The position numbers were made by a program, and so were the translations under genes. Shown here piece after piece: positions 22,847-31,259 of a DNA stretch of 54,396 nt (positions within the stretch are counted from its first letter, which is position 1; every line of letters begins with the position of its first letter). The notes under the pieces are model-generated. The model was not told the origin of the DNA and did not search any database. It worked only from the letters and a program-made list of their open reading frames with translations. Source of the stretch: Lachnospiraceae bacterium (lineage in GTDB: Bacteria; Bacillota; Clostridia; Lachnospirales; Lachnospiraceae); the NCBI GenBank assembly GCA_029062885.1, contig JAIDPH010000223.1, forward strand, positions 1 to 54,396. The letters run 5' to 3'.

Positions 22847-24583
22847 TTACTTTAATATACATATCGAATCTGCCGGAAGTGTCAGAGTTCCGTCTTCCAA
22901 TGTAATTACTTCTCCATGCAGAGTTAAGTATCCGCGAATCGCCATACCTTCATATCCTGAACCTGTCAGGGAAAGCGTCATCTCCTCATCGGAGTTATTA
23001 TAAGCAATTCCTATTACGCTGTCCTCCCATGTCTTGGTAATGAATGCCAGATAGCCGTCGGTCAGGGAATCCACAATTTCAATTTTTCCCCTGGCAATTT
23101 CGGGATTTTCATTACGCAGTCTGACCGCACGTTTATAATAGTTTAAAAGCGAAAAATTATCTGCAATCTGCTGCTCCACTCCCGGGAATGACATCGTAAT
23201 GCCTGAGTCTGCGTCCTTTGGTCCGTTGGTAATTCCTGTAGTATCCGTATCCGACCATACCATCGGCAGACGCTTATTCTCGTCCTTAGTCCCCTTACTC
23301 TTCATGCCGATTTCCTCACCATAATATACAAATGGGCTTCCATTCATGGTCATCAGCATACCACACGCCATCTTTAAGTCATCCTCATTGCTCTGCAGAG
23401 CATTCGCCACACGTCCCATGTCGTGATTCGTGATAAAAGGCGCATCTATATAATCGGGATTTGAAGCAGAGAAATCCTCCTGATATTTTAGCATGACCTG
23501 AACAAATGACTCTGCCTTAGTAGCGCCCTTGGCGGTTTTGATAATCTTACCTTCCGCATCCCCTGCATCAAAATTAAACATACTGGGCGTCATGCTGGCA
23601 TAGTATGACGCAATCGCCGACTCATTTGCCCAGACCTCAGACACCATATAAAAATCCGGATTCAGACTCTTACAGTATGTGAAAAGCCAATTCAAGGTTT
23701 CCGTATTAAAGCTTATATCGCTTTCCTCGAAGTGCATAGCTGCATCCATCCTGAAACCGTCTACACCAAGTTCTATCCAGAATTTCGCGATATCTTCAAA
23801 TTCACTTTTCAGCGCTTCGCTTGAAAAATTCAAATCAGGCATTTCTGACCAGAATACGCCTTCATAGTACCATGAAGCCCCGTTTACTTTATACCAGTCA
23901 CCGTTTACTTGTTCTTTTGAAAAATGGTAGTAATCCACATAAGGACAGACTGATGAATCAGGCTCCTCATTTTCCCCAAGTCCGTTTAAATAAGTAACAG
24001 CTTCTTTAAACCACATATGCTGACTCGAAGAATGATTCATAACAAGGTCAATAATCAGGCGTATACCACGTGCATGGCATTCATCAACCAGCTCCTTGAA
24101 ATCATCTAACGTCCCATATGCTTCATCAATGTTATAATAATCAGTCACATCATACTTATGATATGTAGGTGATGGCATGATCGGCATAAGCCAGATACCG
24201 TTAAATCCCATATCTGCAATATAATCAAGCTTCTGTGTGACACCTTTTAAATCCCCTATTCCGTCGCCGTCCGAATCATAAAAAGAATAAACGAAGATTT
24301 CATAATAGTTTCTGTAATTATCATCAATAATGTTGAGTTCCTGCTCATAGTCATATACATAGATGGTATCGTCGGAGGAATCCATGCCTTCCGCTGACTC
24401 AGAGTCAGAAGATTCTACACCTTCCACAGACTCTGAACCGGAAGTGCCCACACCTTCCACTAGCTCAGTATTGGAAGTGTCCGGGTTTCCTTCAACTTCA
24501 GAATTATCCTTACCACAGCCTGTCAGCATTGAAACTACAAGTATAAACATACATACTATATTTATAAAACGTTTCTTTTTCAT
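22847..24583 (-). CDS. Secreted GH13 alpha-amylase family lipoprotein
   Basis: This 578-residue protein has a lipobox MLTGC (Cys 23) and then an acidic Ser/Glu-rich linker with repeated SESVEGV/SESAEGM units. The GH13 barrel follows: DGDGIGDLKGVTQKLDYIAD, LIIDLVMNHSS, GFRMDAAMHF (nucleophile Asp), YMVSEVW (acid Glu) and FITNHDMGRV (third Asp). It should act at the cell surface on alpha-glucans or their oligosaccharides. It follows the MalF/MalG-like permease genes on the same strand. The gap holds a palindromic repeat and a terminator-like hairpin, so its level may differ from that of the transporter. Confidence 0.92.
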   Translation of the reverse strand: MKKKRFINIVCMFILVVSMLTGCGKDNSEVEGNPDTSNTELVEGVGTSGSESVEGVESSDSESAEGMDSSDDTIYVYDYEQELNIIDDNYRNYYEIFVYSFYDSDGDGIGDLKGVTQKLDYIADMGFNGIWLMPIMPSPTYHKYDVTDYYNIDEAYGTLDDFKELVDECHARGIRLIIDLVMNHSSSQHMWFKEAVTYLNGLGENEEPDSSVCPYVDYYHFSKEQVNGDWYKVNGASWYYEGVFWSEMPDLNFSSEALKSEFEDIAKFWIELGVDGFRMDAAMHFEESDISFNTETLNWLFTYCKSLNPDFYMVSEVWANESAIASYYASMTPSMFNFDAGDAEGKIIKTAKGATKAESFVQVMLKYQEDFSASNPDYIDAPFITNHDMGRVANALQSNEDDLKMACGMLMTMNGSPFVYYGEEIGMKSKGTKDENKRLPMVWSDTDTTGITNGPKDADSGITMSFPGVEQQIADNFSLLNYYKRAVRLRNENPEIARGKIEIVDSLTDGYLAFITKTWEDSVIGIAYNNSDEEMTLSLTGSGYEGMAIRGYLTLHGEVITLEDGTLTLPADSICILK

Positions 24584-24867
24584 AATAGTAACCGCACCTT
24601 TCTCTATAGATATTCTAGGCTATTGCAAATCTCTTTATTCCAAAACCAAGTTGTACAATATAGACAATATCATAAGCAGGTACTGTGATGCCGCCGGTAC
24701 TTAGCGAGGTTCTTTCGAGCTTAGTACCGCTGCGGCTGAACTGTAGCGCAAGCGGACCTGCGTTGATTTGTCTATATTGTACAACGACCGTCTTGAAATA
24801 ACCAGATACAAAAACGGCAGCCCTTACGACCACCGTTTTGTATACTTTTATTGTATAGTTACATTCA
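24584..24867. repeat. Nested palindromic repeat between permease and amylase genes
   Basis: Perfect 18-base arms (24650-24667 and 24768-24785) enclose about 100 bases with a second imperfect hairpin (GGTACTTAGC / GCTTAGTACC). The GC content of the core is higher than that of the flanks. It looks like a small non-autonomous mobile repeat or a structured leader. The short minus-strand reading frame across it has no credible ribosome site, so I do not call a gene. Confidence 0.65.
24811..24839 (-). terminator. Terminator-like hairpin after the MalG-like gene
   Basis: AAAACGG and CCGTTTT pair around a 15-base loop and are followed on the minus strand by TTTTTG. It lies 29 bases after the permease stop, and may end most transcripts before the GH13 gene. 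Confidence 0.65.
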
Positions 24868-25731
24868 TTAACCCTTAACAGCGCCGCCTGTAACACCTTC
24901 AACATAGTATTTCTGCAGACACATGAAGAGGATTGTAACAGGTATAGCTACGAGAATACCACCCGCACAGAACCTTGTGAAATATCCTTGATAATCGTTG
25001 GTCCATATCCATCTGTTCAATGCAACTGCTACGTTGTAGCTGTCTGAATGTCCGAACGCAACGTAGGAAGCAAATACATAATCACACCAAGGTGCCATGA
25101 ATGCTGTCAATGCTGCATAGATAATGATTGGTCTCGACATCGGTATAATCATTGTAAAGAATACCCTTGCTCTTGAAGCACCGTCGATTCTTGCCGCTTC
25201 ATCAAGCGCTTTGGGAATCGTGTCAAAATATCCCTTGATAACGTAGTATCCCATACCGGAACTTGCTACCGAAATCAGAATCAATCCCGGAATAGCTCCG
25301 GCCTGTGTCAATCCAAACTGCTTTAACAGGAAGTAGAGACAGATCATGGTAAGGAATCCGGGGAACATACCCAGAATCAACCAAAATCTCATCAAAAACG
25401 TACGTCCTTTAAAACGCATACGAGACAACGCATAGCTTACGCATAATACTACAATAGTCTGAAGCACTGCTACAAATATTGCGATTGTCAAAGTATTTCC
25501 GTACCAGCGTACAAACTGGGATTCTGAACTGAACAAAAACGTGTATGAATCCAATGAAAACTGCTTGGGAAGCAGATAATCAACCATTCCGCCGCCGCCC
25601 TCATTATATGAACGCAAGCTCTGTAAAATCAGACAAGCGAATGGGAATAGCCAAATAATACTGATAATGACCAATACAACATACGTAATCGCATTACTTA
25701 TTGCTCTTTTTGTTTTCATAGAACCGCTCAT
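24868..25731 (-). CDS. Sugar ABC transporter permease (MalG/GanQ type)
   Basis: This 287-residue protein has six membrane segments and the EAA loop LDEAARIDGASRARVFFTMI with the downstream MIIPMSRPIII. It belongs to the MalG class of carbohydrate importers. Its start overlaps the stop of the MalF-like gene by one base (TAATG), giving coupled translation. No ATPase gene is near; a shared MsmX/MsmK-type ATPase elsewhere is the usual solution. The substrate could be maltodextrin (GH13 neighbour) or galacto-oligosaccharide (GH53/GH42 neighbours). Confidence 0.93.
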   Translation of the reverse strand: MSGSMKTKRAISNAITYVVLVIISIIWLFPFACLILQSLRSYNEGGGGMVDYLLPKQFSLDSYTFLFSSESQFVRWYGNTLTIAIFVAVLQTIVVLCVSYALSRMRFKGRTFLMRFWLILGMFPGFLTMICLYFLLKQFGLTQAGAIPGLILISVASSGMGYYVIKGYFDTIPKALDEAARIDGASRARVFFTMIIPMSRPIIIYAALTAFMAPWCDYVFASYVAFGHSDSYNVAVALNRWIWTNDYQGYFTRFCAGGILVAIPVTILFMCLQKYYVEGVTGGAVKG

Positions 25732-27149
25732 TATTGGAATCCCTCCTCATCTTTTACTGACGGCAGGATACTGTATACAACCAGTGAAATAACTGCCGTA
25801 ACGACGAATACCATAATACCTATAACAGCAGCAAGGCGGTAATTCGTATCATCAACTGTCATCTTATACAGCCACGTAACCAGCAAGTCTGTGTATCCTG
25901 CTTTGTTGGAAAGTGCCATAGACTGCGGGCCGCCTCGTGTCAACAGATAAATTACGTTAAAGTTATTCAGATTTCCGGTATACTGCGTAAGCAGGAACGG
26001 TCCTGTTACAAACAGCATATAAGGAAGCGTAATGCTGCGGAACATCTGGAAAGGATTTGCTCCGTCAATTCTTGCACTTTCATATAAATCCTCCGGAATA
26101 TTCATCAAAAGTCCGGTTGTAATCAACATTGTATAAGGAATACCAATCCACAGGTTGATTACGATAATCAGAACCTTCGCTATCGTCGGATTTGACCAGA
26201 ACGGTATATAAGAACTAATCAACCCCCATTTCATAAGGTATGTGTTAATCAAACCGTCGTTTGCAAACATTTTATAAATATACAGCAGAGAAACAAACTG
26301 AGGAACCGCAATGGTCATAACCAGAATGGTTCTCCATAATTTCTTAAATTTGATTCCTTTTTTATTTATCATAATTGCAACAGCCATACCAAGAAAATAT
26401 GTCAGGAATGTTGCAAAGAAAGCCCAAACCAATGTCCATACCAACACGGTAAAGAATGTAGAACCAAGTCCGGTCGTGCTGAATGAGAACAAATTCTTAA
26501 AGTTTTCCAGACCAACCCATGAAAACAGATTGGTAGGCGGCTGATGATTCGCATCATAATTTGTAAATGCAACACAAATCATGAATATAATCGGCAGCAC
26601 TGTAAAAACAAATACACCTAAAACCGGCAGTAACAATAGTGTCTTGTCAAAATTGGAATCCAGAAGAGAGTGAAGATCCTGCTTAATCGTCGGCAACGGC
26701 TTGCCTTCTGCTATCTTTTTCTCCTCATTCCGGTTCTCCTTGACATTCATTCTCCATACAAGAATAAACAGGCAGATAACCATGATTGACAAAATACTAT
26801 ACAACAATATAAGAAAGCTGTTATCATTATAGCTGTATGTTCCGTTATCATTCATAACTCTGGCAACGGTTCCCAATGTTCCGATATCTTTCAGGTAATT
26901 CCATCCGAAACCAACCATATAGAGAATAAACAGCACTTCCATTGCTAAAAGCGCAAAGCCTCTCAAAAACTGCTTACGCATAATGGGTCCAAAACCCATA
27001 ATTAAATAGGAGACTTTCGTCTTCCAATCTCCCTCTGTAAATGTAAGACCGATTTCTTTTAAATCGGCGCCAACCCCGCTAAAAAACTTTCCGACCGAAT
27101 TTCCTTTATTCTTTTTTTCTGCGCTTCCGGAATTCGTATCTTTTCCCAT
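25731..27149 (-). CDS. Sugar ABC transporter permease (MalF/GanP type)
   Basis: The protein has 472 residues. It has an N-terminal extension of about 160 residues with additional membrane segments (KQFLRGFALLAMEVLFILYM, FLILLYSILSIMVICLFIL), then the MalF core with EAA loop DLYESARIDGANPFQMFRSI. A long extension of this kind occurs in GanP/MalF proteins of Firmicutes. It forms the membrane channel with the MalG-like protein. The ribosome site AAAGGAGGGATTTAT is strong. The gene lies 72 bases after the binding-protein gene. Confidence 0.93.
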   Translation of the reverse strand: MGKDTNSGSAEKKNKGNSVGKFFSGVGADLKEIGLTFTEGDWKTKVSYLIMGFGPIMRKQFLRGFALLAMEVLFILYMVGFGWNYLKDIGTLGTVARVMNDNGTYSYNDNSFLILLYSILSIMVICLFILVWRMNVKENRNEEKKIAEGKPLPTIKQDLHSLLDSNFDKTLLLLPVLGVFVFTVLPIIFMICVAFTNYDANHQPPTNLFSWVGLENFKNLFSFSTTGLGSTFFTVLVWTLVWAFFATFLTYFLGMAVAIMINKKGIKFKKLWRTILVMTIAVPQFVSLLYIYKMFANDGLINTYLMKWGLISSYIPFWSNPTIAKVLIIVINLWIGIPYTMLITTGLLMNIPEDLYESARIDGANPFQMFRSITLPYMLFVTGPFLLTQYTGNLNNFNVIYLLTRGGPQSMALSNKAGYTDLLVTWLYKMTVDDTNYRLAAVIGIMVFVVTAVISLVVYSILPSVKDEEGFQ

Positions 27150-27221
27150 ATATAAATCCCTCCTTTATAAGAAGAGACCGGGCAGAGATAGGAATCTCCG
27201 CTCGGTCAATAAAATCATTAA

Positions 27222-28574
27222 TTACTGTGCATAGGAAACGCAAGTATCCTGGAACGCCTGAAGAGCTGCTTTCAAATCATCATCACTTGTAGATGTGCTC
27301 AATGTACCTGTAATAACATCATCACCAAGAGCTGTTGCCAATGTCCAGTAATCGCCAGGATAATTTCCCTGAGGAATTGTAAATGCAAGCTGTTCTGCCA
27401 ATGCTGACAAAGCTTCGTCTGCCTGAACTGCTGAATCCTGCTGTGCTGTTAAGTTGGAAGGACCGAATCCTTCAGCCTGATAACGTGCAATCTGAACGTC
27501 AGTACCTGTCAGATACTGTGCAAGTGCATGACATACTGCCAATTTGCCTGCATCTTCCTGAGGCTTAATGCCTAACAGTTTGAATCCGCCGAATCCGCTC
27601 AACTGATAAGTATTACCGTCAGAACCTGTAAAGGAAGGCAGTTTAGCACATGCATAATTGTCGCCTAATGCACCTTTTACTGCTTCTGAATCCCATGTTC
27701 CGTCTACGATTGCACCAACGTTTACCGCTGTGCTCATAGAAGAACCATTCTGGAATGAAGGAGATGCTTTAAGCTCAATAATCTCTTTCAATGCTACCAG
27801 ACCTGCATCGGATACATAGTCAATATTACATGCTGTGAAATTACCTGCATCGTCAGTATCATATGTCAGTGTACATCCTGTAGCAAAGAAGAATGCCGGC
27901 TGATACCAACCTGAGTTGATTTCCATATAGAAATTCTTGCCTGCTGCTTCACAGTCTGCAATAATCTGCTCTAAAGATGTAGGATCTGTTACAACACTGC
28001 TGTCATAATAAAGGAAATAACCATTATCAGATGTCATAGGATATGCAAAAGTTGTACCACCTACTACTGCTGCACTTGCTGCACCTGCATCGTTCTGTGT
28101 AGAAACAAAGTCTGCGTTATCTCCTGTAACCGGGCATAATGCACCTGCTGAAACCAGACGTGTAATCTGATCCTGTGCAAAAGCATAAATATCAGCTCCG
28201 CCTTCTACGTCTGTAATCATGTTACCTGCTGCATCACCTTCACCTACAGGCTCAACAGTCACTGTATAGCCTGACATATCCGGATTTGATGCAATAAATG
28301 AATCTGCCTTTTCTTTTGTGAAGTTTACTAAAGCTTCGGATACCCAGATTTTAATTTCACCTGAGCCGTACTCTACAGGAGCATCTGCCTCTGTACCACC
28401 TGCTGATGAGCCTGCATCACTAGAGCCAGCATCACCTGCATTAGTAGAACCAGCGTCACCTGCTGTAGAACCTGTGTCCCCCCCCGTTGTGTTTCCGGAG
28501 TCGTTTCCACATCCAACAAGACATGTAGCAACCATTGATGCTGCAAGTAATGTTGCCAATAATTTCTTCTTCAT
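27222..28574 (-). CDS. Sugar-binding lipoprotein (MalE/GanS type)
   Basis: The 450-residue protein has a signal peptide with lipobox LVGC (Cys 22), a Gly/Ser/Thr/Asp linker with repeated GDAGS/AGSS units to about residue 65, and then a type 1 solute-binding fold (IKIWVSEALVNFTKEKADSF, ADIYAFAQDQITRLV, NSGWYQPAFFFATGC, VDGTWDSEAVKGALG). It captures an oligosaccharide outside the cell and delivers it to the two permeases. The family is MalE/GanS-like; the ligand cannot be read from the sequence. It is the first gene of the importer operon and is divergent from a LacI regulator. Confidence 0.93.
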   Translation of the reverse strand: MKKKLLATLLAASMVATCLVGCGNDSGNTTGGDTGSTAGDAGSTNAGDAGSSDAGSSAGGTEADAPVEYGSGEIKIWVSEALVNFTKEKADSFIASNPDMSGYTVTVEPVGEGDAAGNMITDVEGGADIYAFAQDQITRLVSAGALCPVTGDNADFVSTQNDAGAASAAVVGGTTFAYPMTSDNGYFLYYDSSVVTDPTSLEQIIADCEAAGKNFYMEINSGWYQPAFFFATGCTLTYDTDDAGNFTACNIDYVSDAGLVALKEIIELKASPSFQNGSSMSTAVNVGAIVDGTWDSEAVKGALGDNYACAKLPSFTGSDGNTYQLSGFGGFKLLGIKPQEDAGKLAVCHALAQYLTGTDVQIARYQAEGFGPSNLTAQQDSAVQADEALSALAEQLAFTIPQGNYPGDYWTLATALGDDVITGTLSTSTSDDDLKAALQAFQDTCVSYAQ

Positions 28575-28927
28575 AAATTTCCCTCTCCTTTTCTGGATTT
28601 GTTAATCTATATAAAATGTGTTTCCACACCTTATATCAAATCTGATTTTAATTGGATTTTACACTATTTAGTAGTAAATATCAAGTATAAAACATTCGCG
28701 TAGTTTTTTCGTAAACTTTCGTAGTTATAATAAATGTTACATTTTTTTATTCAATTTGTCAACTCCCCTTTCTTTATTGAATCTTTCTTCTGCACTTTAA
28801 ATAAATTCAGTTATTAATTTTTGTATATTTTTACCAATTCTGTATACACTTCCTTGAAAAATAATCAGTTTTCCTATATAACTATGTAATACGTAATAAA
28901 AAATTTCAAGAAAAAGGAATGAGAATA
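28575..28927. other. Divergent control region between the binding-protein and LacI genes
   Basis: No gene is seen. It contains the binding-protein promoter at 28656-28684, an operator-like palindrome inside it, and three helically phased repeats at 28699-28726. The LacI side is very AT-rich and I could not single out a promoter there. Confidence 0.6.
28656..28684 (-). promoter_or_regulatory. Promoter of the sugar importer operon with embedded operator
   Basis: On the minus strand TTGATA (28679-28684) and TAAAAT (28656-28661) are 17 bases apart. The spacer holds an inverted repeat TTTAC-ACTA-TT-TAGT-A-GTAAA (28658-28678). A repressor bound there would block polymerase. The adjacent LacI protein is the candidate. 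Confidence 0.6.
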
Positions 28928-29923
28928 ATGGCTACCATCAAAGATATTGCAAACAGATTGGGTATTTCGGTCGGTACAGTATCTAAAGGGTTGAACGGAG
29001 CAAGTGATATAAGTGAACAGCTGCGCCAAAGCGTACTGGATACTGCCGTCGAAATGGGATATACTCCCAAACAGATGCGGGCAAAAGACAACCGCAGGCT
29101 TTGTATTTTCATCGAAAATATGGATTATGAAACTCCTGAACAGTTTGGATATGATATTATTCTGGGATTTAAGCAGCTTGCTTACAGAGAGCATTATGAT
29201 GTTACCGTAATTCCCGTCACACCCTCTCTGCAGTCGGATGAAAAGTATGATACTTATATGCTAAAAAACGGATATGTTGGTGCTTTCATGTTAGGCTTCG
29301 CGCTGCAGGATAAATGGATGGAGCAGTTAAATACCACCACCATGCCTACGGTCCTTTTTGATAATTATATAAGAAAGAATCCCAATGTCGGTTATGTCGG
29401 CACGGACAGCTTCGAAGGCATTGACAGCGCTATCGAGCATTTAATCAGTCTCGGACACAGTAAAATTGCGCTGCTAAACGGTTCCGCCCACTCCATGATA
29501 ACAGAACAGCGCCGACAGGCTTATATAGAAAGCATGTCAGCGCATAATCTTACGTTTGATGAAAATTGGATGCCATACGCATATTTCTCAGCAGACGCTG
29601 CCAAATATCATGTTGCGGGCTTACTTGATCTCGGCGCTACAGCAATTATATGCGGTAACGACCTTCTTGCTTCCGGTGTCATTGAAGATTGCAGGAAACG
29701 CAATATAAAGATTCCTGAAGACATCAGTGTCATCGGATTTGATGATATTCCGATTTCAGCCAAACTAAATCCGCCCTTGACTACAATCAGGCAGGACAGG
29801 CTGGAACTTGGGAAATGTGGTTTCTATACCCTAAATTCCCTGATTAATCATGTTTCCGTCAGCAAGAACCTATTGCGTCCTCAACTTATAACAAGAGAAT
29901 CGACTGCATCGGTCAAAATTTAA
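28928..29923 (+). CDS. LacI-family transcriptional regulator
   Basis: The protein has 331 residues. MATIKDIANRLGISVGTVSK with GLNGASDISEQLRQSVLDTA is the LacI DNA-binding domain and hinge; the rest is a periplasmic-binding-protein-like sugar sensor (IEHLISLGHSKIALLNGS, AIICGNDLLASGVIEDC, ISVIGFDDIPISAKLNPPLT). The ATG at 28928 has AAAGGA nine bases upstream; an earlier ATG overlaps that site. It is divergent from the importer operon and converges on the GH53 gene, overlapping its end by 11 bases. The effector is probably a sugar released from the imported oligosaccharide. Confidence 0.93.
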   Translation: MATIKDIANRLGISVGTVSKGLNGASDISEQLRQSVLDTAVEMGYTPKQMRAKDNRRLCIFIENMDYETPEQFGYDIILGFKQLAYREHYDVTVIPVTPSLQSDEKYDTYMLKNGYVGAFMLGFALQDKWMEQLNTTTMPTVLFDNYIRKNPNVGYVGTDSFEGIDSAIEHLISLGHSKIALLNGSAHSMITEQRRQAYIESMSAHNLTFDENWMPYAYFSADAAKYHVAGLLDLGATAIICGNDLLASGVIEDCRKRNIKIPEDISVIGFDDIPISAKLNPPLTTIRQDRLELGKCGFYTLNSLINHVSVSKNLLRPQLITRESTASVKI

Positions 29924-31019
29924 TATTCCTGACCGCTTCCAGTGCAGGCAGCGCATTGCCGTCGTAGTCAAACAATGCCTGATTAGCCCATTCGTTTCCA
30001 CCCGGACCTTTTTCTTCCATATATACTATAGCGTCATCGGATGCCCAGCCGCAGCCCGGCACCGGAATCCATGCGGCCTCCCAATAAAAGAATCCGCCCG
30101 CCTTGCCATTAGGCACATTTTTTAACCTATTAAATATGTCCTCTAGAAATGCTTTCTGTCCGTCTTTTGTCATTGGATACTGAATTTTTTCAACAAGTTC
30201 GGGCTTTGTAGCCATTCCCTTACGCTCGTGCGGCTCTAACTTCTCATAAGATGCATAATCCTCCATCGTAAATCCCATGGAAACTTCTGCAAGCATAAGT
30301 TCTTTGCCGTAACGAACCGCTAAATCATTCATATTATTACTCAGGTCTTCCAAGGTTCCATGCCAGAAAGGATAATATGATAACCCGATAATCTGGAAGT
30401 CTTCGCCTTTTTCCATAAAATGGTTGAACCAGTCACGGTAAAGCGCATTATTCCCGCCGTTATCAAGATGAATCATTATCGGGAGCTCAGAATCCACTGC
30501 ACGCACACCTCGTATGCCGGCATTAATCAAGCGGGTCAATCCGTCATAATCCGGTACCTTACCAAAAGGCCAAAGAATACCGTTTGTTACTTCATTTCCC
30601 ACCTGCACCAGTGTCGGAAACGCATCCGCCTTTTTCATGGTTTCCAGCGTTTCTTTTGTGTACGCATATACGGCTTCCTCTAACTGCTCGAAATTCATAC
30701 CTTTCCAGGCCTTAGGAATTCTCTGTTTGCCGGGGTCCGCCCAGAAATCACTGTAATGGAAATCGAGAAGTACATCCATTCCCTTTTCCAAAGCCCTCTT
30801 TGCAAGTAAAATTGTCGTAGGTAAATCGTTGGTACCTGCACCATAAGGCTTACCGTCTTCCGTATAGGGGTCGTTCCACAGGCGGAGACGTACGGCATTC
30901 ACATCATAGCTTTTAAAAATGTCCATAACGTCCTTTTCCACGCCGTGGTCATAAAACTTACCGCCTAACTCTTCTACTTCCTTCAGCGTGGAAATGTCCA
31001 TGCCTTTTAAAAATCTCAT
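29913..31019 (-). CDS. Intracellular endo-beta-1,4-galactanase (GH53)
   Basis: This 368-residue enzyme has no signal peptide and starts directly with the barrel: MRFLKGMDISTLKEVEELGG, NAVRLRLWNDPYTEDGKP, VLLDFHYSDFWADPGKQR. The acid/base Glu is in VQVGNEVTNG and the nucleophile Glu in LMLAEVSMGF. GH53 enzymes cleave beta-1,4-galactan of pectic arabinogalactan type I. The cytoplasmic form should act on imported galacto-oligosaccharides, as GanB-like partners of GH42 enzymes do. It is the last gene after an unknown 613-residue protein and a zinc ribbon, 21 bases downstream of the latter. Confidence 0.95.
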   Translation of the reverse strand: MRFLKGMDISTLKEVEELGGKFYDHGVEKDVMDIFKSYDVNAVRLRLWNDPYTEDGKPYGAGTNDLPTTILLAKRALEKGMDVLLDFHYSDFWADPGKQRIPKAWKGMNFEQLEEAVYAYTKETLETMKKADAFPTLVQVGNEVTNGILWPFGKVPDYDGLTRLINAGIRGVRAVDSELPIMIHLDNGGNNALYRDWFNHFMEKGEDFQIIGLSYYPFWHGTLEDLSNNMNDLAVRYGKELMLAEVSMGFTMEDYASYEKLEPHERKGMATKPELVEKIQYPMTKDGQKAFLEDIFNRLKNVPNGKAGGFFYWEAAWIPVPGCGWASDDAIVYMEEKGPGGNEWANQALFDYDGNALPALEAVRNIKF

Positions 31020-31040
31020 CGTTGCTATATACTCCTATAT

Positions 31041-31259
31041 TTAGTCAAAATCAAATTTGGTAAATCTCTTCATTGCATCCCTGTAACGGAATCTTACCAA
31101 TTCATTTTTCTCCAGAACATCTTCTTCCGTTCCTACATATTGGCAGCGAATGCAGTGAAATTCCTTTTTATCCTTATCATAGAACATATCGATATCCAAA
31201 TCTCTCATAAAACAGGAGGGACATCTGTAATTTAATTTGCCTTTGCCAGATTGAGCCAT
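31041..31259 (-). CDS. Small zinc-ribbon protein
   Basis: The protein has 72 residues with two knuckles, YRCPSC and FHCIRC, 20 residues apart, followed by a basic-aromatic tail (ELVRFRYRDAMKRFTKFDFD). It would bind one zinc ion. The role is unknown. Its start lies inside the end of the 613-residue gene (28-base overlap), which argues for coupled expression with the GH53 operon. Confidence 0.8.
   Translation of the reverse strand: MAQSGKGKLNYRCPSCFMRDLDIDMFYDKDKKEFHCIRCQYVGTEEDVLEKNELVRFRYRDAMKRFTKFDFD

Noticed and set aside
24615-24905. Open reading frame of 96 codons across the palindromic element and the end of the MalG gene
   Set aside because: It overlaps the permease gene on the same strand, spans inverted repeats and has no ribosome site. 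It is a by-product of the repeat.
27222-28574. Assignment of the importer as certainly maltose-specific
   Set aside because: The GH13 neighbour points to maltodextrin, but the GH53/GH42 neighbours and GanP-like permease point equally to galacto-oligosaccharides. No specific ligand motif was found.
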